Shown: positions 44,515 to 53,144 of the stretch, piece after piece
Numbering within the stretch: the first letter of the stretch is position 1
Layout: every line of letters begins with the position of its first letter
Assembly (NCBI RefSeq): GCF_040685555.1
Contig: NZ_JBFBIK010000003.1
Location: 110,369 to 174,368 of the forward strand
Direction of reading: 5' to 3'
Length of the DNA: 64,000 nt
DNA from: Sphaerisporangium sp040685555
Lineage (GTDB): Bacteria > Actinomycetota > Actinomycetes > Streptosporangiales > Streptosporangiaceae
Translations under genes and position numbers: made by a program
The notes under the pieces: model-generated
Told to the model about the DNA's origin: nothing
What the model saw: the letters and a program-made list of their open reading frames with translations, nothing else
Database searches by the model: none

Positions 44515-44870
44515 GGCTCTCCTCTTGTTACGGACACGAGTCCAGAAATGTGCCTCGAATCGGACAATTGCACGTAACTCAAATTACGCCTTGCACTTTA
44601 AGGGCTGCGCTATCACTATAGCCGCATGGCTCATCGCAAGGAGTGAACTCAACATGGCTGTAATAGCGGCCCGCCATTTACCTCGTGGGCAATAGGTCGC
44701 GGGAGGCCTTAAGTCTGGGCTCCGACGGCCGCGATGAGGTGGCATGCGCAATGCAGCGCAAACCCCAGTTCGCCAGACATTCCACGTAGGCCCAGGCGTA
44801 AAAACGGGGCCCACCAAGGCAGTGCACGCCCGGCGAGCCCCTTGAACCGGACTCAGGAGGTCCGATCCCA
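44515..44870. promoter_or_regulatory. Divergent control region of module 2
   Basis: 356 bases without a gene. AATCGGACA (44558-44566, reverse of TGTCCGATT) lies 43 bases before the XRE start, as in module 1. The 14-base leader GGAGGTCCGATCCC before the zinc-motif gene is identical to that of module 1. Confidence 0.5.
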
Positions 44871-45314
44871 ATGCGTAACTGTAGTAAAGCCATACGGGTC
44901 ATTCGGGCGCGTTGGCGGGCTGAGGAGCCGCCGATGCCGCTTGGGTGTCGGTGGTGTGGGCATCCGCCGTACGCCCATGCGGCCGCGAGCCTGCCGCACC
45001 GGCCCCGCCACGAGTGGGAGCAGCCCACTGCGGCGCAAGTCAACGCCCGGATGAGCGCGCGGCGGCGTCTCGGCCTGGATGGCCGGTTGCCGACGGTGAT
45101 GCCCGTGCGCCCGCTGCCCAGGCGGGAGCCGTATGGGATCTCGCACGAGCCCTACCGCGTCCCACTGGAGTCCCACGTCGCGCTGGCCGGGCGGCACGGG
45201 CGTATGGCGGAACCCGCGACGGCGGTCGCCGTTCCATACCGGCGTGGCCGGCCTCCCGGTACGCGAGTCCCACCCGGCGAGCGCGAGCCGTACCGACAGG
45301 GGATCGCGGCGTGA
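44871..45314 (+). CDS. Small CxxC/His zinc-motif protein, module 2
   Basis: 147 residues. GCRWCG (C26, C29), H36, H43 and H47 are at exactly the same positions as in module 1, and the flanking VIRARWRAEEPP and RRRLGLDGR are also shared. The C-terminal half is a Pro/Arg-rich tail. Function is unknown; the residue spacing suggests a small metal-binding fold, perhaps contacting DNA or the XRE protein. The stop overlaps the following GTG (GTGA at 45311). Confidence 0.65.
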   Translation: MRNCSKAIRVIRARWRAEEPPMPLGCRWCGHPPYAHAAASLPHRPRHEWEQPTAAQVNARMSARRRLGLDGRLPTVMPVRPLPRREPYGISHEPYRVPLESHVALAGRHGRMAEPATAVAVPYRRGRPPGTRVPPGEREPYRQGIAA

Positions 45315-46135
45315 ACAGATGCGATCCCAGGAAGCGGCCGGGTGGACGGCACCGGAAAGGGGCGTCTGCCGAGAAGGTCACCCAGCGACGATGGGACCTC
45401 GCCAAACGAGCCTCCGCGCACCAGTTGGACCTGATGGAACCCGGATGGTCCATCTGGTACGGCGTCGGCACGCGACGTTTCCACGCCGTCGCCACGTGGC
45501 CCGCACCCCGGCCCCTGATCCTGCAAGCCCGCACCGCCGACGAACTACGCGACCTCATCCGCGAAGCGGAACCGACAACGCGCTCAAGCCCCACTGCCGA
45601 CCGGCTTCACCCGGCACCCCACCCACCCGCCCTGACCCCATCCCGAGGAGTTTCGATGCCCGGAACGCCGGACGGTCTACGTACCGTCTGCTGGGACCTC
45701 CCTCACGACCTCTCAGTGATCGGCAAGACCCGCGAACTGGTCAACGGCATCCTCACGGCCTGGACGTTCGGCGAGCTCGCGGACGACGTGGTCCTGGTCG
45801 TCAGTGAACTGCTGGCGAACGCGGTCAACTACGGCGACCCTCCGATCAGGCTCTCCCTCTGGGCTTCGGCTGGGGAGCTGTGCGTCCGGGTCACCGACCA
45901 TGGGAACGGTCAACCCCGCCACCTCGACCTCGGCATCGACGCGACCCACGGCCGCGGCCTCACCATCGTCGCCGCCATCGCCCACGACCACGGCATCACC
46001 CCACTGGCCGACGGCCCCGGCAAGACCGTCTGGGCCCGCTGGCGTCAAGCCACCCAGAACACCAGCCGCGTCCCCACGGAGCTGCCCATCCCGCGCTTCC
46101 GCACACACGAGGACCCGCCCTCTCTTACGCGGTGA
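45311..46135 (+). CDS. Small-domain plus anti-sigma-like ATPase protein, module 2
   Basis: From GTG 45311 the frame is open for 274 residues. Residues about 10-90 form a small domain of unknown function (RASAHQLDLMEPGWSIWYGV, FHAVATWPAPRPL, ADELRDLI). After a Pro-rich linker, ATG 45656 (residue 116) has GAGGAG upstream and begins the HATPase domain: N-box VVSELLANAVNYG, G1 VTDHGNG, G2 HGRGLTIVAAI. One message could give both a fusion and the ATPase alone. RsbW-type proteins bind sigma factors or their antagonists. Confidence 0.75.
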   Translation: MNRCDPRKRPGGRHRKGASAEKVTQRRWDLAKRASAHQLDLMEPGWSIWYGVGTRRFHAVATWPAPRPLILQARTADELRDLIREAEPTTRSSPTADRLHPAPHPPALTPSRGVSMPGTPDGLRTVCWDLPHDLSVIGKTRELVNGILTAWTFGELADDVVLVVSELLANAVNYGDPPIRLSLWASAGELCVRVTDHGNGQPRHLDLGIDATHGRGLTIVAAIAHDHGITPLADGPGKTVWARWRQATQNTSRVPTELPIPRFRTHEDPPSLTR

Positions 46136-46201
46136 GCAGGCGGCGGATACGGTCGTACTCGACGCCCGACAGGCCGGAAAAGCAGCGCGGCCCGGCCGGT
46201 T

Positions 46202-46380
46202 CACACTCGATGATGTGCCGTCAGGCGGTCGGCCAGTTCGCTGGGACGGCTGAGGGCGACGTTGTGGCCTCCGTTGATCTCGTCGGGGACCATCCCCAGG
46301 CGTTCCTTGACGAGGCGGCGCATGAACTCGGCAGGGAGGAAACGGTCGTCGCGGCACAGCAGGAATTGTGTAGTTCCCGC
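46202..46380 (-). pseudogene. C-terminal fragment of an alpha/beta hydrolase
   Basis: The reverse frame encodes TQFLLCRDDRFLPAEFMRRL, VKERLGMVPDEINGGHNVALSRP and ends at TGA 46202-46204. This is the last strand and the catalytic-His region (GGH) of alpha/beta hydrolases; the nucleophile part is absent. Confidence 0.6.
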
Positions 46381-46466
46381 CGGTGACGCTCGACAAGCCC
46401 GGTGAACGCCCGATCGTCACCCGCGAGGGCGGCCGCGACCAGCGCGCTCTCTTCGGCTACCGCCAT
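46381..46466 (-). pseudogene. 5' fragment of an ECF sigma-factor-like gene
   Basis: ATG 46466 begins AVAEESALVAAALAGDDRAF and TGLVERHRREL, the start of sigma region 2 of ECF factors. It then loses the frame and joins the hydrolase fragment. Only about 28 codons are left. Confidence 0.55.
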
Positions 46467-46499
46467 GTTCCGCCCGAGTACATGTGCGACACGGTAGCT

Positions 46500-46886
46500 T
46501 CAGACGGTGCCTCTTGGGTGGGTGGTCAGGTGGCGGCCGACCCTGCCGACGAGGCGGGCCATCTCGTAGGCGATCAGCCCGGCGTCGGCGTCCATCATGC
46601 TCATCACCGCGAGGCAGCTTCCGTTGCCGGCCGCCGTGACGAACAGCAGGGCCGCCTCCATCTCCACGATGGTCTGGCGCACGGCGCCGCCGCCGAAGCG
46701 CATGCTCGTGCCCTTGGCGAGGCTCTGGAAGCCGGCGGCCACGGCCGACAGGTGTTCGGCGTCCTCGCGCGAGAGACTGCCGGAGGCCGCGACGCGCAGC
46801 CCGTCAATCGACAGGATGATCGCGTGCCGCACGTCCGTCACCCGCGCAACGAAGTCGTCAAGCAGCCAGTTCAGCTCGGTCGACAT
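46500..46886 (-). CDS. Orphan roadblock/LC7 protein (CvnB-like)
   Basis: 128 residues, close to CvnB: ELNWLLDDFVARVTDVRHAIILSIDGL, LSREDAEHLSAVAAGFQSLAKG and VRQTIVEMEAALLFV. The ATG at 46886 has GGAGG seven bases upstream; GTG 46892 is less likely. No kinase, DUF742 or GTPase gene is beside it, so it may act on the GTPase of the conservon 4 kb away or be left from a lost conservon. Confidence 0.88.
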   Translation of the reverse strand: MSTELNWLLDDFVARVTDVRHAIILSIDGLRVAASGSLSREDAEHLSAVAAGFQSLAKGTSMRFGGGAVRQTIVEMEAALLFVTAAGNGSCLAVMSMMDADAGLIAYEMARLVGRVGRHLTTHPRGTV

Positions 46887-47050
46887 TCCCACACCTCCCG
46901 GCCGTCTCGTTCGCCGTCGGCCAACGCGGAGATCGTGAACCGGATGGACCCACTCGATGCCTGGGGCGAAGATCGCCGATGAACACTAGCACTGTGGCGC
47001 GTGATTTCTTGATACATCTGTGATATTTCGTGAATTAGATTCTTACATGG

Positions 47051-47848
47051 CTAGTGTCGGCTTAGCACCCTGGTAGGCCGTCCCGTGCCGCTTGTAGCGC
47101 GTTCGATGGTGGGGGCGAGTGCCCTCGCCATGGCCATGCCGGCGGTCATCGCCGGAGTCCGCGCCGGCATCCAGGCCGGGGTACGCGCCGGGCTCACCGG
47201 CCGCCTCGCCGGAGCGGGAACCATGATCGGCGGGGGCTCCACGGGGACGGCGGTGGCAACGGCGGCAGTGCCCGCGGGGCTCCAGGCGATCCGCGTGAGC
47301 TGTACGGCCACGACGGCGAGGACGGCCGCCTCGATGCCGAGGAGCGACCACTCGACCAGGCCGATCAGCACCCGGTGCCCGGGAAGGGCGACATAGGTCA
47401 GCACGGCCAGGGCGCCGCCCGCGCCCAGTGACAGCCACTCCAGCGGGCGGGCCGCCGGCCGCCAGCTCTCGTCGTCGCCGAACCGCCGCACCATCAGCGC
47501 GGCGGCTCCGGCGAGGCCGACCAGCGCGACCACGATCATGACGTCCGCCGCGACCGTCCCCGGCAGCAGGGCCGCGCCGGTCAGCGACGCCGCCCACACC
47601 GCCACGAGCCGCTCGGGCCAGCCCTCCACGGGTGCCCGTACGGCCCGCATGCACGCGAGCAGCCCGAGCGAGGACGCCGCGAGCAGCACCATCGCGAGCG
47701 AGGCGCCCGAGCCAGGCGCCGTGGACCGGCCGATCGTCAGATGAAGCGTGTCAAGGGGGACACCGATCCGGCCGACCACCATCGTGATCGACGCGACCAG
47801 TACTCCGGTTCCGGCGACCAGGGGGTAAAGCCTTCTCAGGGGCAGCAT
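47051..47848 (-). CDS. DUF998-like membrane protein
   Basis: 265 residues with about six hydrophobic helices (for example VAGTGVLVASITMVVG, SLAMVLLAASSLGLLACM, DVMIVVALVGLAGAAALMV). After about residue 200 there is a Pro/Ala/Arg-rich cytoplasmic tail of low complexity (APARRPVSPARTPAWMPAR). The pattern resembles DUF998 proteins. No function is known. It is next to, and in the same direction as, the xylB gene but 94 bases downstream. Confidence 0.7.
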   Translation of the reverse strand: MLPLRRLYPLVAGTGVLVASITMVVGRIGVPLDTLHLTIGRSTAPGSGASLAMVLLAASSLGLLACMRAVRAPVEGWPERLVAVWAASLTGAALLPGTVAADVMIVVALVGLAGAAALMVRRFGDDESWRPAARPLEWLSLGAGGALAVLTYVALPGHRVLIGLVEWSLLGIEAAVLAVVAVQLTRIAWSPAGTAAVATAVPVEPPPIMVPAPARRPVSPARTPAWMPARTPAMTAGMAMARALAPTIERATSGTGRPTRVLSRH

Positions 47849-47941
47849 GGATCAAGACTGTCCCGAAACGATGGTTTCGAACATCCGGTGCCACCCCTGA
47901 GCGACCCCTGAGGCGGTCCGGAGGCGCCTCAGGGTCGGAGG

Positions 47942-49315
47942 TCAGATCCCGGCGACGATCTCCGCGTAGCGCGAGCGGACATCGGGCGCCGGCTCCGCCT
48001 CGAACAGCTCGGGCGTTCCCGCCTCCCACCTGGGAGGTTCCGGGGTGCCCGCGACGAGCCAGGCGGCCTGGCGCGCCGCCCCGTCGGCGACGTACTCTCC
48101 CGGCTCGGGCACGAGCACGGGACGTCCGAACACTGCGGGCGCGATCCTGCGTACCGCCTCGGACCTGGCGCCCCCGCCGATGAGCAGCACGCGCCCAGGC
48201 TCCAGTCCCAGCGCGTCCAGCCCGTCGGCCAGCCCGCACAGCATGCCCTCCACGGCGGCCCGCGCGAGGTGCGCGGGGGTCGAGTTGGACAGCCGCAGCC
48301 CGTGCACCGACCCGGTGGCCTCGGGACGGTTCGGGGTCCGCTCCCCTTCGAGGTACGGAACGAGCACGAGCCCGTCCGCACCCGGTGGGGCCTGCATGGC
48401 GAGATCGGAGAGCTCGGCCGTGGTCACGCCGAGCATGCGCGCCGCGGCGTCCAGCACCCGGGCGGCGTTGAGCGTGCACACCAGCGGGAGGAACCGCCCG
48501 GTCGCGTCGGCGAAGCCCGCCACGGCTCCCGAGGGGTCCTGGCTCGGGACGTCGGAGCAGGCGAAGACCGTCCCCGAGGTGCCGATCGAGACCACCACGT
48601 CACCGGGGAGCAGCCCGACTCCGAGCGCCGCCCCCATGTTGTCACCCGTGCCCGGCGCGAGCCGTACAGCCTGTGACTCACCCGCCTGGCCGGTGGGGTC
48701 GAGCACGCGGGGCACCAGCGGGCTGTGGCCCATGGCGAGCTTGAGCAGGTCGGGGCGGTAGGAGCTCGTCGCGGGCGACCAGTAGCCGGTGCCCGAGGCG
48801 TCGCCCCGGTCGGTCGTGAGCGCGCCGATGCCCGGCGACCCGGCGAGGCGCCAGGTGAGCCAGTCGTGCGGCAGGCACACCGCAGCCGTACGGGCCGCGT
48901 TGTCCGGCTCGTACTCGGCCAGCCAGCGGAGCTTGGTCACGGTGAAGGAGGCGACCGGAACGCTGCCCGCCGCCTCGGCCCATGCCCGCGGCCCGCCCAG
49001 CTCCGTGATCAGGTCGTCGGCCGCGCGTGCGGAGCGGGTGTCGTTCCACAGCAGCGCGTCCCGGACGACCTCGCCGTGCTCGTCGAGGCAGACCATGCCG
49101 TGCTGCTGCGCGGCCACCGACAGCGCCGCCACGTCGGCGAGGCCACCCGCGGCGGCGACCGCCTCCTGGAGCGCGTTCCACCAGTGATCGGGGTGGATCG
49201 CGGTGCCGGGCGGGTGGGGGGCCCGGCCCTCGCGGACCAGGCTCCCCGTCTCGGCGTCGCGGATGACGACCTTGCAGCTCTGCGTCGATGAGTCGACTCC
49301 CGCGACGAGGGTCAT
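47942..49315 (-). CDS. xylB: Xylulokinase
   Basis: 457 residues of the FGGY fold. The N-terminal VAGVDSSTQSCKVVI is the ATPase phosphate-1 motif. VAALSVAAQQHGMV, LWNDTRS, the SIGTSGTVFA phosphate-2 loop and LLIGGGARSEAVRRI (adenosine motif) follow. It phosphorylates D-xylulose for the pentose phosphate pathway. Its ATG overlaps the xylA stop by four bases, so translation is coupled. Confidence 0.94.
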   Translation of the reverse strand: MTLVAGVDSSTQSCKVVIRDAETGSLVREGRAPHPPGTAIHPDHWWNALQEAVAAAGGLADVAALSVAAQQHGMVCLDEHGEVVRDALLWNDTRSARAADDLITELGGPRAWAEAAGSVPVASFTVTKLRWLAEYEPDNAARTAAVCLPHDWLTWRLAGSPGIGALTTDRGDASGTGYWSPATSSYRPDLLKLAMGHSPLVPRVLDPTGQAGESQAVRLAPGTGDNMGAALGVGLLPGDVVVSIGTSGTVFACSDVPSQDPSGAVAGFADATGRFLPLVCTLNAARVLDAAARMLGVTTAELSDLAMQAPPGADGLVLVPYLEGERTPNRPEATGSVHGLRLSNSTPAHLARAAVEGMLCGLADGLDALGLEPGRVLLIGGGARSEAVRRIAPAVFGRPVLVPEPGEYVADGAARQAAWLVAGTPEPPRWEAGTPELFEAEPAPDVRSRYAEIVAGI

Positions 49316-50463
49316 CCCCGGACTCCGAGGAGGTGCTCGAGCGCGAGCTGGTTGAGGCGGGTGAAGTGGAAGCCGCGCTCGGCCACCTTGTCGATGTCGA
49401 AGTCGTCCTTGGCGAGGTCCTCGTAGGTCTCCCCGGCGGCCAGGGTGGGCTGGGCCAGCTCGGTGACGCGGGAGTTCACCAGGGCCTCCTGGACCTCGGG
49501 GTCGGCGCGGAACGCCGCCGACTTCTCCTTGAGGATCAGGTACGTCCGCATGTTCGCGGCGGCCGAGACCCACACGTCCTCGGCGTCCTCGGTGCGCAGC
49601 GGCTTGTAGTCGAAGTGCCTCGGGCCCTCGTAGCCGCCGTTCTCCAGCAGGTCGACCAGGAAGAACGCGCTCTTCAGGTCACCATGGCCGAAGACGAGGT
49701 CCTGGTCGTACTTGGGGCCGTGCTGGCCGTTGAGGTCGAGGTGGAAGAGCTTGCCGTGCCAGAGCGCCTGGGCGATGCCGTGGACGAAGTTGAGCCCGGC
49801 CATCTGCTCGTGGCCCACCTCGGGGTTGAGGCCGACCATCTCGGGGTGCTCCAGCTCGTTGATCAGCGCCAGCGCGTGGCCGATCGTGGGGAGCAGGATG
49901 TCGCCACGGGGCTCGTTCGGCTTGGGCTCAAGGGCGAACCGCAGGTCGTACCCCTTGTCGATCACGTAGGAGCAGAGGACGTCGAGGCTCTCCTTGTAGC
50001 GGTCGAGGGCCGCCCTGACGTCCTTGGCCGCGTCGGACTCCGCGCCCTCGCGCCCGCCCCAGCAGACGTACGTCGTCGCGCCGAGCTCGGCGGCGAGGTC
50101 GATGTTGCGGATGACCTTGCGGAGCGCGTACCGGCGGACGTCCCGGTCGTTGCTGGTGAAGCCACCGTCCTTGAAGACGGGGTGGGTGAACAGGTTGGTC
50201 GTGGCCATGGGAACCTTGAGGCCGGTCTCGCTCAGGGCCCGCTTGAAGTTCTCGATGGCCTTGTCGCGGTCGGGCTCAGTGGCGAGGAGGTCGTCGTCAT
50301 GAAATGTCACGCCGTAGGCGCCGAGCTCGGCGAGGCGGTGTATCGCCACCGCCGGGTCGAGCGGGGCGCGGCTGGCGTCACCGAACGGGTCACGCGCCTG
50401 CCAGCCGACCGTCCACAGGCCGAACGTGAACTTGTCTTCCTTCGTGGGTGCGTACTCGTTCAC
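49312..50463 (-). CDS. xylA: Xylose isomerase
   Basis: 383 residues, the short class I type of actinobacteria. FHDDDL holds the catalytic His/Asp pair, with WGGREG, ALEPKPNEPRGD (metal-binding Glu), NPEVGHEQMAG and FHLDLNGQHG following in order. It converts D-xylose to D-xylulose. The GTG at 50463 has GGGAGA about eight bases upstream. It is first in the xylA-xylB operon and divergent from the ROK regulator. Confidence 0.96.
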   Translation of the reverse strand: MNEYAPTKEDKFTFGLWTVGWQARDPFGDASRAPLDPAVAIHRLAELGAYGVTFHDDDLLATEPDRDKAIENFKRALSETGLKVPMATTNLFTHPVFKDGGFTSNDRDVRRYALRKVIRNIDLAAELGATTYVCWGGREGAESDAAKDVRAALDRYKESLDVLCSYVIDKGYDLRFALEPKPNEPRGDILLPTIGHALALINELEHPEMVGLNPEVGHEQMAGLNFVHGIAQALWHGKLFHLDLNGQHGPKYDQDLVFGHGDLKSAFFLVDLLENGGYEGPRHFDYKPLRTEDAEDVWVSAAANMRTYLILKEKSAAFRADPEVQEALVNSRVTELAQPTLAAGETYEDLAKDDFDIDKVAERGFHFTRLNQLALEHLLGVRG

Positions 50464-50479
50464 TGTTGGTGTCTCCCGA

Positions 50480-50502
50480 TTTAGTCTATGTTGTGGACTA
50501 AA
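50480..50502. promoter_or_regulatory. Probable XylR (ROK) operator
   Basis: TTTAGTC (50480-50486), nine bases, GACTAAA (50496-50502) is a perfect 7-base inverted repeat. It lies 17 bases upstream of the xylA start and about 95 before the regulator start. AT-rich ROK sites of this shape are known for xylose repressors. Confidence 0.65.
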
Positions 50503-50596
50503 TATCGGCCGGTACTCGCGGCAGGTCAAGAGGGACGCCCCGGCGAGTTCACGGGAAGGTATTGGGCGCTGTGATCGAAGCAGGAGACAACCCCTG

Positions 50597-51763
50597 ATGG
50601 CACAGGCCGTACGACACGATTCGATGCGCGCGGGAAACCTCGCCGTCGTCCTCGGAGAGCTCGACCGGAGCGGGCCCCTGACGCGTGCCGCGCTCGCCGA
50701 GACCACCGGCCTGACCAAGACCACGGTGTCGAAACTGGTCGGAGACCTCATCGACGCGGGCATGGCGGTGGAGTCCGGCGCGGTGCGCGACGGCGAGCGC
50801 GGACGGCCCGGCGTGGCCGTACGCCTCAGCGGGCACCGGGTCGCCGCGCTGGGCCTGGAGATCAACGTCGACTACCTGGCCGCCTGCGTCGTCGATCTCA
50901 GCCGCACGGTGCGCCTGATCCGTACACAGCCTGTGGACAACCGCGCGGCCTCGCCGGTGGACGTGATCGGGCGGTTGCGGCAGCTGGCGACCGGCATGCT
51001 GGCCGACGCCGCCGCGCAGGGGCTCTCCGTCGCGGGCGCGATCGTCGCGCTGCCCGGCCCCGTCGACCGCTCCACCGGCGCCGTACACCGGGCGCCCAAC
51101 CTCGGCTGGCGCGACGTGACCGTCGCGGAGACACTCGCGCTTCCGCTGCCCGTGCTCGTGGACAACGAGGCGAACCTCGCCGCGCTGGGCGAGCTGTGGT
51201 TCGGGTCGGGGGCGTCGCTCGGCGACTTCCTCCACGTGTCCGGAGAGATCGGCATCGGCGCGGGCCTGGTGGTCGACGGCGCGCTGTTCCGTGGCGCGCA
51301 TGGCTTCGCGGGCGAGCTGGGCCACGTCGTGGTCTCCCCGGACGGTCCCGCGTGCCGATGCGGCGGCACCGGCTGCCTGGAGCGGTACGCCGGGCAGGAC
51401 GCGCTGCTGCCCCCGGACGAGGAGATCACCGAGCTCGTGGCCCGGCTCAAGGCGGACGAGCCCACGGCGGCGACCGCCTGCGAGCGGGCCGGTTCGGCGC
51501 TCGGCGTCGCCCTCACCACGGCGGTCAACCTGCTCGACCCGGACACGATCGTGCTGGGCGGGATCTTCGCGCCGCTGTTCCCCTGGGTGTCCGGCCCGGC
51601 GGAGGAGGCGATGCGGAAGCGGCTCGGGCAGATGCGCGCCCGCGTCCCCGCCCTGGTCGTCTCGCAGGTCGGCGCCGACGCCGCGACGCTCGGCGCGGCC
51701 GGTCAGGTGATCCAGCGCATCATCGCCGACCCCGGCGCCTTCCTGCTCACCCCACAAGGGTGA
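50597..51763 (+). CDS. ROK-family transcriptional regulator (XylR-like)
   Basis: 388 residues. The N-terminal winged helix has LTRAALAETTGLTKTTVSKLVGDLIDAG. The sugar-kinase-like domain has LPGPVDRSTG, VDNEANLAALGE and the zinc motif CRCGGTGCLE. It probably represses xylAB until xylose binds. The ATG at 50597 has AGGAGA nine bases upstream. It is divergent from xylA, with the operator between them. Confidence 0.93.
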   Translation: MAQAVRHDSMRAGNLAVVLGELDRSGPLTRAALAETTGLTKTTVSKLVGDLIDAGMAVESGAVRDGERGRPGVAVRLSGHRVAALGLEINVDYLAACVVDLSRTVRLIRTQPVDNRAASPVDVIGRLRQLATGMLADAAAQGLSVAGAIVALPGPVDRSTGAVHRAPNLGWRDVTVAETLALPLPVLVDNEANLAALGELWFGSGASLGDFLHVSGEIGIGAGLVVDGALFRGAHGFAGELGHVVVSPDGPACRCGGTGCLERYAGQDALLPPDEEITELVARLKADEPTAATACERAGSALGVALTTAVNLLDPDTIVLGGIFAPLFPWVSGPAEEAMRKRLGQMRARVPALVVSQVGADAATLGAAGQVIQRIIADPGAFLLTPQG

Positions 51764-51831
51764 CCCGGCCCGTGGAGCGGTGGAACGCACGGGGGTATAT
51801 TGGTTGAGAGTTCAAGTTATTGGAGGCTGTC

Positions 51832-52344
51832 ATGCCCGTTCACCGTCTCAACCACGCCGTCCTGTACGTGCGCGATGTCGAGCGCAGTGTCGCGTTCTAC
51901 CAGGAGGCGCTCGGCTTCCACGCGGTCATGGCGTTCCCCGGCGCGGCCTTCCTCCAGGCGCCGTCGTCCAACAACGACCATGACCTGGGGCTCTTCCAGA
52001 TCGGTGCGGAGGCGGGCCCGTCCCAGGCGGGCAGGGCCACCGTCGGCCTCTACCACCTCGCCTGGGAGGTGGAGACGCTCGGCGACCTCGAACAGATCGC
52101 CGCGAAGCTGAGTGACCTCGGCGCGCTCGTCGGCGCCTCCGACCACTCCACCACCAAGGCCCTGTACGCCAAGGACCCCGACGGCATCGAGTTCGAGGTG
52201 TCCTGGCTCGTGCCCGCCGCGCTCCTCACCGAGGAGACCCTCGCGGGGCGCAGCAGCATCCAGCCGCTCGACATCGCCCGCGAGAAGGAGCGGTACGGTG
52301 CGAGCACGCGCGGCGGGGTAGGAATCTCGATCGGCGCCGTCTGA
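51832..52344 (+). CDS. VOC-family protein, CatE-like dioxygenase type
   Basis: 170 residues with two VOC modules. HRLNHAVLYVRDVERSVAFYQEALGF starts the first, and KALYAKDPDGIEFEVSWLV ends the domain with the metal Glu. The metal His is in LNHAV and YHLAWE. The family includes extradiol dioxygenases and glyoxalases; the substrate is unknown. The ATG at 51832 has GGAGG upstream. A TATATT box and TTGAGAGTTCAA (51804-51815) before it suggest MarR-type control. Confidence 0.85.
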   Translation: MPVHRLNHAVLYVRDVERSVAFYQEALGFHAVMAFPGAAFLQAPSSNNDHDLGLFQIGAEAGPSQAGRATVGLYHLAWEVETLGDLEQIAAKLSDLGALVGASDHSTTKALYAKDPDGIEFEVSWLVPAALLTEETLAGRSSIQPLDIAREKERYGASTRGGVGISIGAV

Positions 52345-52365
52345 CCAGGACGTGGTGCGGTCGCC

Positions 52366-52737
52366 TCAGGCCGGGCCGACCTCCAGCACCGCCTGCTCGA
52401 CGGTGTCCAGAGACTCGAAGTGATTGTCCAGGCCGCTGATCCTCAGCCGTCGCCGCAGGTAGTCGGGCACGGCGACGAGGATCAGCCGCCCCTTGGCCGA
52501 CGTGATCTGGTTGAAGACATAGACCAGCGACCCGAGGCCGGCGGAGTCGCAGAACTTCAGACCGGCCAGGTCGATGATGATGCGGGGACCCTGCTCTCCG
52601 GTCCACACCCCGTCGATGTGGGCGTTGAAGATGGGGGTGCCGTGGAAGTCCAGGTCACCGGCCAAGTGCAGCACCGTGCAGTCATCAAGGCGTTCAACAC
52701 GGATATCTAAGTTCTGACCGTGCTGCGACGCTGGCAT
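52366..52737 (-). CDS. STAS-domain anti-sigma-factor antagonist
   Basis: 123 residues of SpoIIAA fold: VLHLAGDLDFHGTPIF, then IIIDLAGLKFCDSAGLGSLVYV with the phosphorylatable S65, and a final helix LDTVEQAVLEV. It would bind an RsbW-type kinase when unphosphorylated and free a sigma factor. No kinase gene is adjacent, but two HATPase genes are in the modules at 12.4 and 45.3 kb. Confidence 0.9.
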   Translation of the reverse strand: MPASQHGQNLDIRVERLDDCTVLHLAGDLDFHGTPIFNAHIDGVWTGEQGPRIIIDLAGLKFCDSAGLGSLVYVFNQITSAKGRLILVAVPDYLRRRLRISGLDNHFESLDTVEQAVLEVGPA

Positions 52738-53144
52738 GGGTATGCACCCCTTCTAACGGTGAAACCGTTTCTGTCTCAGTGCAGGCTATGCCCCTCCCGT
52801 CTCACCCGGCCACCCACGGGTTCACGACCTGTACTCCCCCAGGGTATGACCCCGCGCTCAGTTCGCGCTGGAGGGTGACCGCGAGGTGCAGGTAGTCGCG
52901 GGCGAGATCGGCCCGGCCCGCCGCCCGGTACGCGCCTCGGCCTCGAACACCTGCGTCAAGTGGGGTGGAAAGGCCGGCTCCTCCGCCTACGACAGCCCCT
53001 TCGAGCACTGCGGCTGACACCTGCAACAGATCCGACCAGGCGAGGCGCTCGCGCGTCGCACTGACCGGACCGTGTGCCCACCGGCCGGGCAGGCCACGAC
53101 AAGGCCACTTCCAGACCACGGGAAGTGGCCTTCCGTGCCTGCGC
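52738..53144 (-). pseudogene. Intergenic stretch with a TPR-protein remnant
   Basis: The reverse strand near 52802-52980 encodes GRADLARDYLHLAVTLQREL, which looks like a tetratricopeptide helix pair at the end of a regulator. The frame breaks upstream of it (EARYRAAG-like codons fall in another frame). No complete gene fits here. Confidence 0.35.
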
